Source of the DNA: Enterococcus casseliflavus NBRC 100478
Lineage (GTDB): Bacteria > Bacillota > Bacilli > Lactobacillales > Enterococcaceae
Direction: 5' to 3'
DNA length: 64,000 nucleotides
Assembly (NCBI RefSeq): GCF_001544095.1
Contig: NZ_BCPT01000005.1
Coordinates: forward strand, 1-64,000
Shown here: piece after piece, positions 17,763-26,403 of the stretch
How positions within the stretch are numbered: the first letter of the stretch is position 1
Layout of the letters: every line of letters starts with the position of its first letter
Translations under genes and position numbers: made by a program
The notes under the pieces: generated by a model
What the model was told of the DNA's origin: nothing
Databases searched by the model: none
What the model saw: the letters and a program-made list of their open reading frames with translations, nothing else

Positions 17763-19229
17763 ATGAAGTATACCAATCCAATTATCAAAGGATTTCATCC
17801 TGATCCGAGTATCTGTTTCGATGGGAAATCCTACTATATAGTCTGTTCAAGTTTTGAATTTTTTCCTTGTCTGCCGATTTTTGAAAGCCAGGATCTGCTC
17901 AATTGGCATTTTAAGCAGTATGCGATTGATTGTCCGGATCATATCAATCTGAAAGAAATCAGCAACTCGATGGGCCTTTTTACCCCAACGATCCGCTTCT
18001 TTGAGGAAACATATTTTCTAGTATGTACAAATGTCACCCAAGGGAATTTCATCTGCCATACGAAAAACCTTGACCATGGTTGGTCTGATCCAATCTGGAT
18101 CGATTGTCCTTTTGGGATCGATCCCTCAATTTCATTTATTAATGGCCGATTTTTCTTACAACTTGCTGCATCAATGAAAGGGAAAAACAGCATTCTACAA
18201 TTTGAAATCGATCCTTACAGCGGGAAAATGCTGACAGATCCGGTAGAAATTAGCCAAGGTTGCGGTGGACGCGACGCAGAAGCACCGCATCTATTCAAGA
18301 AAGACGAATGGTACTATCTTGTATTGGCAGAAGGTGGCACAAGAGAAGGCCATATGGTAACGGTTCAAAGAAGCAAATCAATCAATGGTCCGTATGAAGG
18401 AGCTAATACGAATCCTATCCTCTCTAATAGAGATATCAAATCGAGGCTTCAAGCCGTAGGGCACGCAGATTTCTTTCAAGACAAAAAAGGTTCTTGGTGG
18501 CTGACAGCTCTTGCGACTAGGCCCAACCGTCATTTCACACTGCTTGGTCGTGAAACGATTTTATTACCTGTAGAGTGGATAGATGGTTGGCCAGTTGTCA
18601 ATCAGACAGGGAATGCATCGGTTGAAGTTGAAACAGATCGTTTTTCAAAAAGCGTTAAGCAGCGGAATGAACTAGTACCTTTTCTCTGCAAGAAGTTGCA
18701 GAGTCTACGTTTGCCAATTGATTATACGTATGATACTGATTTGATCATTGATAACTTACCGACTCGTTTAGGAACTTCTAAGGACGAGCCCATTGCCTTT
18801 TTGTCCTTATGTCAAGCTGATACTACCTGCTGCTTTGAAACCACTTTGATGGTCGACGAATGTCAGGAGGGGACTTTTGGTATAGCAATCTACAAGGATG
18901 ACCTGCATTTTTGCCAATTTGGATTGCGAAAAACAAAACACCAAATAGAACTTTTTGGCAGGAAAAACATCTTTGATTTACTTCTGTATCGATCCAATAA
19001 TTTAAAAGATAGAGAGCGGTTGACTCTGAAATTGTCTGGAGACAGCAACAGCTACCACCTGCTGATTTTAGATGAAACGAATACAGTAGTGTTCAAAGAT
19101 CAAATCGCTGTACGTCATTTTACAAATGAATGTTCTGGCTCAAAATTTACCGGTGTCCAGTTAGGAGTCTTTGCAGAAGCAGTTACAGGAAAGACTCGAT
19201 TCATCACACCAGAGCTAAGATATCAATAG
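17763..19229 (+). CDS. Glycoside hydrolase family 43 (beta-xylosidase/arabinofuranosidase type)
   Basis: A 488-residue protein with the five-bladed propeller N-terminal domain and a C-terminal beta-sandwich (about 330-488), the layout of GH43 subfamily 11 XynB-type enzymes. The catalytic acid residues can be placed: Asp14 in GFHPDPSI, Asp120 in GIDPSISF and Glu173 in DAEAPHLF. No signal peptide, so it acts in the cytosol on short xylo- or arabino-oligosaccharides. The ATG follows GAGGAG. It lies between the PTS EIIC and GH3 genes and is probably coregulated by the AraC protein. Confidence 0.92.
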   Translation: MKYTNPIIKGFHPDPSICFDGKSYYIVCSSFEFFPCLPIFESQDLLNWHFKQYAIDCPDHINLKEISNSMGLFTPTIRFFEETYFLVCTNVTQGNFICHTKNLDHGWSDPIWIDCPFGIDPSISFINGRFFLQLAASMKGKNSILQFEIDPYSGKMLTDPVEISQGCGGRDAEAPHLFKKDEWYYLVLAEGGTREGHMVTVQRSKSINGPYEGANTNPILSNRDIKSRLQAVGHADFFQDKKGSWWLTALATRPNRHFTLLGRETILLPVEWIDGWPVVNQTGNASVEVETDRFSKSVKQRNELVPFLCKKLQSLRLPIDYTYDTDLIIDNLPTRLGTSKDEPIAFLSLCQADTTCCFETTLMVDECQEGTFGIAIYKDDLHFCQFGLRKTKHQIELFGRKNIFDLLLYRSNNLKDRERLTLKLSGDSNSYHLLILDETNTVVFKDQIAVRHFTNECSGSKFTGVQLGVFAEAVTGKTRFITPELRYQ

Positions 19230-19254
19230 AAAAAACTATGCGAGGAGTAATAAT

Positions 19255-21465
19255 ATGAAAAATCAAACACTGGTACAATTAGTCAACCAACTGACCTTAG
19301 ACGAAAAAATCGGCCAATTGGTGCAGTTATCTGGAGAATTCTTTCACGGAAGCGATTTGTCTTTGGGTCCTCAGCAAAAACTTGGCATCGAACAACAAAC
19401 CATCGATGTTGTCGGTTCGGTATTGAACGTCACAGGTGCCCAAGTAACTCGAAAGATTCAAACAGACTACTTAAGAAAAAGTCGACACAAAATCCCACTA
19501 TTGTTCATGGCAGATATCATCTATGGATACCGAACAGTCTTTCCCATCCCTCTGGGATTGGGAGCAACATGGAATCCAACATTGATTCAAAGCGCCTATC
19601 AAGCCGCAGCACAAGAAGCAAGAGCGGCTGGCGCACACGTAACATATGCACCAATGGTCGACTTAGTACGCGATGCTCGATGGGGGCGATGCTTGGAGTC
19701 GACAGGAGAGGATCCGCTGCTAAATGCTGATTTTGCGAAAGCAATGGTAGAAGGCATTCAGCAAGAAAAAGGGGGAACACTGCTCGGAATCGCTGCCTGT
19801 GTTAAACATTTTGCTGCTTATGGTGCAGCAGAAGGCGGACGCGATTATAATACAGTTGATATGAGCGAACGCAAACTGCGTCAAGACTACTTAAGCGGCT
19901 ATAAAGCGGCTGTCGAGGCTGGATGCAAAATAGTCATGACTTCTTTTAACACGTATGATGGTATTCCCGCTACTGCTAATCAATTTTTGATCAAACAAAT
20001 TTTAAGAGAAGAATGGCAGTTTGATGGAGTCGTTATTTCGGATTATGCAGCTGTTCAAGAATTAATTCCTCATGGGATTGCTGCGGATGATCGAGAAGCG
20101 GCCAAATTAGCGATCGAAGCAACAAATGACATCGATATGAAAACCCGATGTTATGCGAAAGAGCTTCGTCCGCTGCTGGAAAGTGGTGCGATCGATCAGC
20201 GGTTGATCGATGACGCTGTGTATCGTGTCTTGAAACTTAAAGAGGATTTAGGGCTGTTTGAAGATCCTTTCCGCGGCAGTTCAGAAGAAGTAGAGGCTCA
20301 AATACTTTTATCCGAAGAGAACCGGAAACTTGCACGAAAAGTTGCCTCCGAAGCGATCGTTTTATTGCAGAATAAGCAAGAGCTACTTCCCCTTACTCCA
20401 AATAAAGAGAAAATATTACTCGTTGGTCCCTATGGTGACAACCAAGCAATGATTGGTTTATGGGCAGTACACGGAAAAACAGAGGATGTCACAACATTAA
20501 AAACGGCGCTCCAAAATGCAGTTACGGAGAAGTATGTTCATTTCGAACCAGGTTGCCCGCTTTTAGAAGACGATTCTATCCTCGGAGACTTTGGCTTTAC
20601 TGCCAGCGGCTCCTCAATATCAGCTGCAGAGCAAGAGCTTTGGTTGGAACAAGCACTGAAAGCGGGAGCCGAGGCCGATGTGATTCTTTTTGCTATGGGG
20701 GAACACAGTTTACAAAGTGGGGAAGCTGGCAGTCGAACGGACATTCATTTGCCCGCTGTTCAAAGAGCATTCATAAAAAAAATGACCGCTCTTGGCAAAA
20801 AAAATATCCTGATCAATTTCAGTGGTCGTCCACTGTTTCTCAAAGAAGAAACCAAACAAATGGATGCAATTTTACAGGCGTGGTTTCCTGGCACAGAAGG
20901 AGCTCAAGCAATCGTTGACATACTTTTTGGAAAGGTCAATCCTTCTGGTCGTTTAAGTATGAGCTTCCCAGAAGATGTAGGGCAGCTGCCACTTTACTAC
21001 AATCACTTCAATACTGGAAGACCATTGAACAGCAAGACACATACAGGACGTTTCGTTTCGAAGTATCTGGATTGCTCAAACGAGCCGCTCTTTCCATTTG
21101 GTTATGGGTTGAGTTTTGGGGAAGCATCATACCATTCGTTAAAATTGAGTGATTCAACCATGAATGAAACGTTGGAAGCTGAAATTACGATCCGCAACAA
21201 TTCTGCTTACTCAAGATTGGAGACAGTCCAGCTTTATATCAGAGATCACGTTGGATCGGCAGTTAGGCCAGTGAAAGAATTAAAAAAATATAAAAAAATT
21301 CCGTTGTCTCCATACGAAGAAATAACCGTTTTGTTCACGATAACTAAAGAAGATCTTTTTTACTATCAAAAAGATCTGACTTTTGGCGTCGAACCTGGAT
21401 TGTTTACTTTGTTTATTGGGAAAAATTCTGCAGAAGGTGAAGCAGCGACTTTCGAACTTCTATGA
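19255..21465 (+). CDS. Glycoside hydrolase family 3 beta-glycosidase
   Basis: A 736-residue enzyme. The N-terminal TIM barrel ends with the nucleophile motif GVVISDYAAV, Asp263. The middle alpha/beta sandwich follows (about 360-600), then a fibronectin III-like C-terminal domain. KHFAAYGAAEGGRDYNTVD matches BglX-like beta-glucosidase/beta-xylosidase sequences. It lacks a signal peptide, unlike BglX, so it works in the cytosol. The ATG follows GAGGAG, 25 bp after GH43. It should complete hydrolysis of imported beta-linked disaccharides; glucosidase versus xylosidase activity is not decided. Confidence 0.93.
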   Translation: MKNQTLVQLVNQLTLDEKIGQLVQLSGEFFHGSDLSLGPQQKLGIEQQTIDVVGSVLNVTGAQVTRKIQTDYLRKSRHKIPLLFMADIIYGYRTVFPIPLGLGATWNPTLIQSAYQAAAQEARAAGAHVTYAPMVDLVRDARWGRCLESTGEDPLLNADFAKAMVEGIQQEKGGTLLGIAACVKHFAAYGAAEGGRDYNTVDMSERKLRQDYLSGYKAAVEAGCKIVMTSFNTYDGIPATANQFLIKQILREEWQFDGVVISDYAAVQELIPHGIAADDREAAKLAIEATNDIDMKTRCYAKELRPLLESGAIDQRLIDDAVYRVLKLKEDLGLFEDPFRGSSEEVEAQILLSEENRKLARKVASEAIVLLQNKQELLPLTPNKEKILLVGPYGDNQAMIGLWAVHGKTEDVTTLKTALQNAVTEKYVHFEPGCPLLEDDSILGDFGFTASGSSISAAEQELWLEQALKAGAEADVILFAMGEHSLQSGEAGSRTDIHLPAVQRAFIKKMTALGKKNILINFSGRPLFLKEETKQMDAILQAWFPGTEGAQAIVDILFGKVNPSGRLSMSFPEDVGQLPLYYNHFNTGRPLNSKTHTGRFVSKYLDCSNEPLFPFGYGLSFGEASYHSLKLSDSTMNETLEAEITIRNNSAYSRLETVQLYIRDHVGSAVRPVKELKKYKKIPLSPYEEITVLFTITKEDLFYYQKDLTFGVEPGLFTLFIGKNSAEGEAATFELL

Positions 21466-21768
21466 ATATATGGTCATTTTCTGACACGAAACGCTTTCTG
21501 ATCCTTTAACTACTTCTAACATTTCAAACAAGGTACTGTTTTCATTAGGTATTACCTTGTAAAAATATAGATCACAAGGAAAAATGAAAGATAAGACAGG
21601 GGAGAGCCGTAAAGCTACGCTTAATGTTTTAAGGCTTCTTATAATGTGCTGATTCTGTGAGAGAAAGGGAAAGGAAACCCTAAAAATCTTTTTTTGCCTT
21701 GCCTTAAAGTCCACTTCAAGAATTATACTGGAACTACCATTTTGGTGGAAAAGGAAAGGAGCAATTCA

Positions 21769-22473
21769 ATGAACAAATGGACAAAAGGACTTTTTCTGAC
21801 AATGCTTTTTCTAGCAGGATGCAGCAGTGATTCAATGAATGACGAGCCAGACATCGGTACAACGGAAACAAGTACTAGTGACACCGTTGCGCAACAAATG
21901 AGAGAAACAGGGATTGATGGGGATGCCGATATTTTGATCGCCTACTTCACAAGACCAGAAAATTTAGAGCATGAACCAACGGTCGAAGCAGTTTCTGGAA
22001 GTAGTTTTAATGTAATCGATGACACCTTAGTAGGAGATGTCCAGGTGATAGCAGAAGTGATCACTGAACAGACCGACGGTGCGTTGTTCTCGATTCAAAC
22101 AGAAGTAGGTTACCCTAACATTTACGATGAACATACAGCTTTTGCCACTAGAGAGGTGGAAGAAGATACCAGACCAACGTTGAAGGCTGACGTTGCCCAA
22201 ATGACTGAAGTGGATGTTCTCTTTATCGGCTTTCCCGTTTGGTGGAACCGTGCCCCAAGAGCCGTTTTAACATTTCTTGAAACCTATGATCTTACGGAGA
22301 AACAAATCATTCCTTTTGCAACCCATGGGGGAAGTGGATTGACCAATAGTCAAAACGAACTTCAAACGTTGTATCCAGCGTATGACTTTCTTGAAGGCTT
22401 TGCAGCAAGAGCGGGAAGTGTTGAAGACGCTGAACCGAATCTGTTGAATTGGCTCGATGAACTAGGATATTAG
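21769..22473 (+). CDS. Lipid-anchored flavodoxin-like protein
   Basis: A 234-residue protein. The first 20 residues are a lipoprotein signal with lipobox FLAGC, then a Ser/Asp/Thr-rich linker. From about residue 50 a flavodoxin_4 domain follows: ADILIAYFTRPENLEHE is the FMN phosphate loop region, and DVLFIGFPVWWNRAPRAV and FATHGGSGLTNS are the other flavin-site segments. The ATG at 21769 follows AAAGGAG; an in-frame start at 21694 would destroy the signal peptide. A cytosolic relative is encoded at 24212, across the LysR gene. A surface-exposed flavodoxin is unusual and may serve extracellular electron transfer. Confidence 0.9.
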   Translation: MNKWTKGLFLTMLFLAGCSSDSMNDEPDIGTTETSTSDTVAQQMRETGIDGDADILIAYFTRPENLEHEPTVEAVSGSSFNVIDDTLVGDVQVIAEVITEQTDGALFSIQTEVGYPNIYDEHTAFATREVEEDTRPTLKADVAQMTEVDVLFIGFPVWWNRAPRAVLTFLETYDLTEKQIIPFATHGGSGLTNSQNELQTLYPAYDFLEGFAARAGSVEDAEPNLLNWLDELGY

Positions 22474-22685
22474 CAAAATTCAAGTTTAGTAGCCGTTTCT
22501 CAATTGGCTACATGTTCATGATGTACCACAAACCGAAATAATCATAATATAATTATGGTAAACTAATGCAGTTGATTTATGAATCATTTGGGGATGCGCT
22601 GATGGATTAGGAGCAAGAGCTTCCACTTATTCCCGAGAAGAGTCAATTTTTCCAATTTATTCGTTCTAGGTTGACTACAATCGTG

Positions 22686-22874
22686 TTATTTAGGATAAGA
22701 AAGGTAGATCATGACCAAAGAGACGATCAAAAGAATCACACCAATAACCGACAATGGCAATACAGGACCATTCCACGGACGTTTATTCAGCAACGCACGC
22801 ACTCTAAAGATGAATCCTGCAAGTCCGAGTAAAGCGATCGCTACACAAAATAAAAGAATTGATAAATTTAACAT
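22686..22874 (-). CDS. Small membrane protein, two segments
   Basis: A 62-residue protein with two hydrophobic helices (about 4-22 and 38-58) joined by a basic loop holding RVRALLNKRPWNG. I chose the ATG at 22874, which follows AGGA with 5-nt spacing; a longer in-frame start at 23024 would add a segment with no matching ribosome site. The overall shape resembles the small membrane protein at 33217-33405 but the sequences are not clearly related. Function unknown. The 22474-22685 gap next to it shows no gene. Confidence 0.6.
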   Translation of the reverse strand: MLNLSILLFCVAIALLGLAGFIFRVRALLNKRPWNGPVLPLSVIGVILLIVSLVMIYLSYPK

Positions 22875-22960
22875 CATATTCCTACAAATCATTGTATGAG
22901 GACTCATACCAAGATACTCATATATCCTACGCCAAAAGCCGTAAAAAGCAAGCAGCTGAC

Positions 22961-22989
22961 AAAACTGTTCGTTTAAGCGAACAGTTTTT
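22961..22989. terminator. Palindromic terminator-like hairpin
   Basis: AAAACTGTTCG and CGAACAGTTTT pair perfectly around TTTAAG and are followed by a T run on the plus strand. It lies in the gap between the divergent small membrane gene and the LysR gene. Confidence 0.55.
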
Positions 22990-23163
22990 ACATGTTGTTG
23001 ACGAATCTTTTTACAATTCTGCAATTTCCTACGCTTTTTTAGCTAGACTCGCTGGAACAGTGATTCTTTGTTATCATAAGAATTGATAAGGAGACTGGAG
23101 AGGGAGGTTCTCTTTTGTTTCGAACACCTTGAATGCAAAAGAAAAAAATGAGGAGGAGATTTT

Positions 23164-24045
23164 GTGGAAATTCGGTTATTAAAATATTTCTACACGATTG
23201 CGGAGGAAGGGACGATTTCTCAAGCTGCAGAAGTGCTCCACATCACACAACCGACATTGAGTCGACAATTAAAAGAATTAGAAGACGAGTTAGGGACGGC
23301 ACTATTCACTCGTGATAATCGTAAAATGGTTTTAACGGAAGCGGGGCGTTTTTTAAAAAGCCGTGCAGAAGAGATTTTGAGTTTGACAGACCAGACAATG
23401 CAAGCGTTTGAAGATCGTAAAAAACATTTGTTTAGCGGTCACTTCACGATTGGCTGTGTGGAAGCAGATAATTCCGATACGCTTTCCTTGATGTTGGAAG
23501 AATTTATCAATGATTATCCTGATGTTCGCTTTCATATTCATAGTGGTACAGGAGATGACATCAGCAATCGCCTGGAGAAAGGCTTGTTGGATCTAGCGAT
23601 CTTGATCGAACCGATTGAAATCGAGAAGTACGAAAAAATCGTTCTTCCACGAAAAGAAACATGGGGCTTTTTGACATCGGCTGATTCTTTTCTTGCGCAT
23701 AAAGAAGAGATTACACTCGAAGACATCAAAGGTGTGCCTTTATTGATCTCGAAGCGTCCAGAAGTACAACAAATGTTCAGTCAATGGTCGAAGACACCAG
23801 TGGAAGAGTTGCCGATCGTGGGTACCTACAATTTAATATTCAATGTCTTTTCCTTAGTAGAAAACCATGTTGGTTCGGCACTGACTGTTAGTGGCGCTGT
23901 TGGTCAGCGAAGGAATGAGGCAATCAAGTTTCTGCCTTTAGTACCACAAATCGAGACCAGCTGTGTATTGGTTTGGAAAAAGAATCGTGTACTGTCGCCA
24001 GTCGTTATCGAGTTTATTCGACGATTTCGCGATTCCTTTCAATAA
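23164..24045 (+). CDS. LysR family transcriptional regulator
   Basis: A 293-residue LysR protein starting with GTG, 7 nt after AGGAGG. The winged helix-turn-helix covers residues 1-60, with the standard ISQAAEVLHITQPTLSRQLKELEDELG. The effector-binding domain follows from about residue 90 (FTIGCVEADNSDTLSLML). It precedes the flavodoxin, CMD and cupin genes on the same strand, separated by a terminator, and likely regulates them or the lipid-anchored flavodoxin upstream. This LysR-flavodoxin-CMD-cupin layout is common in Firmicutes oxidative or electrophile-stress loci (established pattern); the ligand is unknown. Confidence 0.92.
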   Translation: MEIRLLKYFYTIAEEGTISQAAEVLHITQPTLSRQLKELEDELGTALFTRDNRKMVLTEAGRFLKSRAEEILSLTDQTMQAFEDRKKHLFSGHFTIGCVEADNSDTLSLMLEEFINDYPDVRFHIHSGTGDDISNRLEKGLLDLAILIEPIEIEKYEKIVLPRKETWGFLTSADSFLAHKEEITLEDIKGVPLLISKRPEVQQMFSQWSKTPVEELPIVGTYNLIFNVFSLVENHVGSALTVSGAVGQRRNEAIKFLPLVPQIETSCVLVWKKNRVLSPVVIEFIRRFRDSFQ

Positions 24046-24062
24046 TCTCAGTGTAAACATCA

Positions 24063-24091
24063 AAAGAAGCGGTGATATCCGCTTCTTTTTT
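24063..24091 (+). terminator. Terminator after the LysR gene
   Basis: AAAGAAGCGG pairs with CCGCTTCTTT over a 6-nt loop and is followed by a run of T residues. Confidence 0.85.
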
Positions 24092-24211
24092 GTATATCAA
24101 AACCAGCTATGCTTTGTAAGCATAAGGTCTTGTGTGAAAAAGCATTAGCCAATCCAACTCGATTGGCTTACCATTAAATCTATCAGGAAACAAAGAGTAG
24201 GAGGTGACACA

Positions 24212-24778
24212 ATGGCGGCAATACTTGTTTGTTCACGAGCTGGTGAAAATCTGATTGAGGGACAGCTCAAAAAACTGGGTATAGGAAATACGCAGATTCT
24301 AGCAGAGAAGCTGTCAGAGCAGCTGCAATGCCCCCTTTATCCCCTTGCCCCTGTGGAACCTTATCCTGAAAGCTATCAGGTGATGGTCGAACAAGCACAA
24401 AAAGAAAAAGCTACTAATGATTTTCCTCGCTATCAAACAGTACCGTCTGCGTTTTTTAAAGAACGGGTACTATTTGTTGGATTTCCCAACTGGTGGGGGA
24501 CCTATCCGATGATCGTGGCGAGTTTTTTAAAAGACCATCATTTCGATGGGAAGATTATTTTCCCCTTTTGTACTCATGAAGGCTCAGGATTCGGCAATAG
24601 CCTAGAAGACTTTAAAAAAACTTGTCCTGAAGCCCTCATATATCCTGGATTAGCCATCCGTGGTTCACGAGTGAATAAGGCGAATACTGCCATTCAAAAT
24701 TGGGTGAGCCAGCATTTTATCACAATAGAAGAAGGAGTCGATCGATATGGTAAAGAAACAAACTGCAGGAAGAGATAA
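24212..24778 (+). CDS. Flavodoxin family protein
   Basis: A 188-residue cytosolic flavodoxin-like protein. The flavin-site segments RVLFVGFPNWWGTYPMIV and FCTHEGSGFGNS match the flavodoxin_4 group and the lipoprotein at 21769. The N-terminus differs from the usual phosphate loop: LVCSRAGENLIEGQLKKL, with an insertion typical of the group. The ATG follows GGAGG. Its last 32 bp overlap the start of the next gene, indicating translational coupling. It probably works as an FMN-dependent reductase or electron carrier with the CMD and cupin proteins. Confidence 0.88.
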   Translation: MAAILVCSRAGENLIEGQLKKLGIGNTQILAEKLSEQLQCPLYPLAPVEPYPESYQVMVEQAQKEKATNDFPRYQTVPSAFFKERVLFVGFPNWWGTYPMIVASFLKDHHFDGKIIFPFCTHEGSGFGNSLEDFKKTCPEALIYPGLAIRGSRVNKANTAIQNWVSQHFITIEEGVDRYGKETNCRKR

Positions 24779-25091
24779 TCTAGGGTCATTTGCGCCGAAA
24801 TTTGCGCAATTAAATGATGATGTGTTATTTGGTGAAGTTTGGTCACGTGAGGCAGAATTGGCTCCTCATACGAGAAGCTTATTAACGATATCTGCCTTGA
24901 TTTCGGGTGGGAATTTTGAACAATTGACTGCCCATCTGACGATTGGCAAGGAAAACGGGATCACAGCAGAAGAAATCGCTGAGGTGATCACTCATCTGGC
25001 TTTCTATGTTGGCTGGCCCAAAGCTTGGTCTGCTTTTAACATCGCCAAAACGGTTTATCAAGAAGAGCTAGCTGAATTGGAGGAAAAATAA
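24747..25091 (+). CDS. Carboxymuconolactone decarboxylase-like protein
   Basis: A 114-residue all-helical protein of the CMD/AhpD superfamily. The family core is HTRSLLTISALISGGNFEQL followed by GITAEEIAEVITHLAFYVGWP. The AhpD CxxC pair is absent, so it is not a thiol peroxidase partner; it resembles the gamma-CMD branch. It overlaps the flavodoxin gene by 32 bp, and the cupin gene starts right after its stop codon. Function in this context is probably detoxification or oxidation of a small molecule, inferred from neighbours only. Confidence 0.88.
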   Translation: MVKKQTAGRDNLGSFAPKFAQLNDDVLFGEVWSREAELAPHTRSLLTISALISGGNFEQLTAHLTIGKENGITAEEIAEVITHLAFYVGWPKAWSAFNIAKTVYQEELAELEEK

Positions 25092-25511
25092 ATGTCAGAA
25101 CTCGATGCAGCAAAAGAAGCTGGAATCTTTTCATTAGGTAACACAAATGACGCCTATGCACAATATTTTAACGGTCAGAGTTACTTGAATCCTTTAGTAG
25201 CTGATCCAGCGATTCCAGTCAACGTTGGCAATGTGACCTTTGAACCAGGTTGCCGCAACAATTGGCATCGGCATATCGATGGTGGGTATCAATTGTTGTT
25301 GGTGACTTCAGGAGAAGGCTGGTACCAAGAAGCAGGCAAGAAACCGCAAAAACTTACTGTTGGTGATGTCGTAGTCATTAAGGAAGGGGTCAAACATTGG
25401 CATGGTGCAGCAAAAAATAGTTGGTTTGCCCATGTAGCGATTACTGCTGGTGCTTCAGAATGGTTAGAAGCAGTCAGTGATGAAGAATACGATCAATTGC
25501 CCGATGCATAA
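25092..25511 (+). CDS. Cupin domain protein
   Basis: A 139-residue single-cupin protein. Motif 1 with metal ligands is NNWHRHIDGGYQLLLVTSGEG, and motif 2 is VVVIKEGVKHWHGAAKN with a further His. This is the CMD-associated cupin type; in many bacteria it is fused to CMD. It starts at the ATG right after the CMD stop and closes the flavodoxin-CMD-cupin operon. It likely binds a metal; the reaction is not known. Confidence 0.9.
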   Translation: MSELDAAKEAGIFSLGNTNDAYAQYFNGQSYLNPLVADPAIPVNVGNVTFEPGCRNNWHRHIDGGYQLLLVTSGEGWYQEAGKKPQKLTVGDVVVIKEGVKHWHGAAKNSWFAHVAITAGASEWLEAVSDEEYDQLPDA

Positions 25512-25670
25512 GCGATGATAAGGCAGCCGTACTGGAAGGCGTGTAACAAATCTTATGGGGTCTCACCTGACTGGGGCAGCCAATAGTGTGGCGAGTCAAA
25601 AGAGATCGGAGTGATCAATGTGAATGAATGTACGGTCGAGCCGATGATTCAACCTTTGTAAATAGGAGAG

Positions 25671-25722
25671 AAAAAAGAAGCGTCCACTTGCACAGCTAAC
25701 GTGCGAATGGACGCTTCTTTTT
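25671..25722. terminator. Bidirectional terminator after the cupin gene
   Basis: AAGAAGCGTCCA pairs with TGGACGCTTCTT and an inner GCAC/GTGC stem extends the hairpin. T runs occur on both strands. It lies between the cupin gene and the LysR remnant on the minus strand. Confidence 0.8.
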
Positions 25723-25724
25723 GT

Positions 25725-25912
25725 TTAGCCAAGATAAAATTCAATCAACGTTTTTGCAATCAATTTTGTCATGGAATGACCTTTAGTAAAGCTTGATGCT
25801 AAATAGATCGTCCTTGATAAGGGGAAATCTGCTAGTTCACGTAAAACGAAAGGTGCCTGATCTTCATAGCCCCAAGTAATTTTAGGAAAGAACGTGATTC
25901 CTAGTCTTTTCG
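25725..25912 (-). pseudogene. 3' remnant of a LysR family regulator gene
   Basis: Reading the minus strand, about 60 codons stay open up to a TAA and give a LysR C-terminal effector domain: RLGITFFPKITWGYEDQAP, then a segment ending TLIEFYLG. No start codon, DNA-binding domain or promoter is present. The reading breaks at about 25912, where sequence of a different gene on the opposite strand begins. It is therefore the end of a deleted gene, joined to the citG remnant. Confidence 0.72.
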
Positions 25913-25913
25913 C

Positions 25914-26231
25914 TCTAGCAGATTACTTTTCTCGGGATTGTTCCAATGAGACCAAAAAAAGACTCCACATGCTGTTGGTGATCATCGCTACGCTGGACGA
26001 TACGTGTATTTTATACCGCAGCAATCAAGAGGTACTGTCACTAGTTCAGCAACTCGCACAAAAAGCCAATCAGCAAGCGTTGCCGAACCCAGCATTTTCT
26101 GACTAGCAGCCTTCTGCCAGTCAGAAAATGTGTCTCCAGGCGGCAGTGCTGATCTGTTGGCTGCCAGCTTCTTTTTATTGTCCATCAACTCGGTTTTACC
26201 CGTAAACGAAGGAAAGACCGTTTACCAATAA
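25914..26231 (+). pseudogene. citG: 3' remnant of citG (triphosphoribosyl-dephospho-CoA synthase), frameshifted
   Basis: The plus strand reads LLVIIATLDDTCILYR up to a TAG at 26104, and then, in another frame from 26121, ENVSPGGSADLLAASFFLL to a TAA at 26229. The DDT-x-x-LYR and SPGGSADLLA phrases are hallmarks of the CitG/MdcB C-terminus. So the gene is 5'-truncated and frameshifted between about 26090 and 26120. CitG makes the prosthetic group of citrate lyase; no other citrate genes are near. It indicates loss of a citrate locus. Confidence 0.75.
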
Positions 26232-26403
26232 CTCTTTTCCTTAGAAGAAAGGCAACGATTCTTCTAAGAATTTTTTGTTTCATTTTTTCGCTCGATTAAG
26301 AAAAATAAAATCTCTTGCTATTTGCATAGTTTAATGATTAGATAATTCTTAGGCACTACTGAAATGCTTCGTTGCTCCATTGCAACGAATAAAGGAGTTA
26401 CAG

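Noticed and set aside
22961-22989. GTTCG-N6-CGAAC palindrome resembling a LexA box
   Set aside because: The half-sites are in inverse order and the arms are 11 bp with flanking A/T runs, so it is a terminator hairpin.
25894-26106. 70-residue open frame as a separate gene
   Set aside because: It is the first half of a frameshifted citG remnant, and its ATG lies in the LysR remnant.
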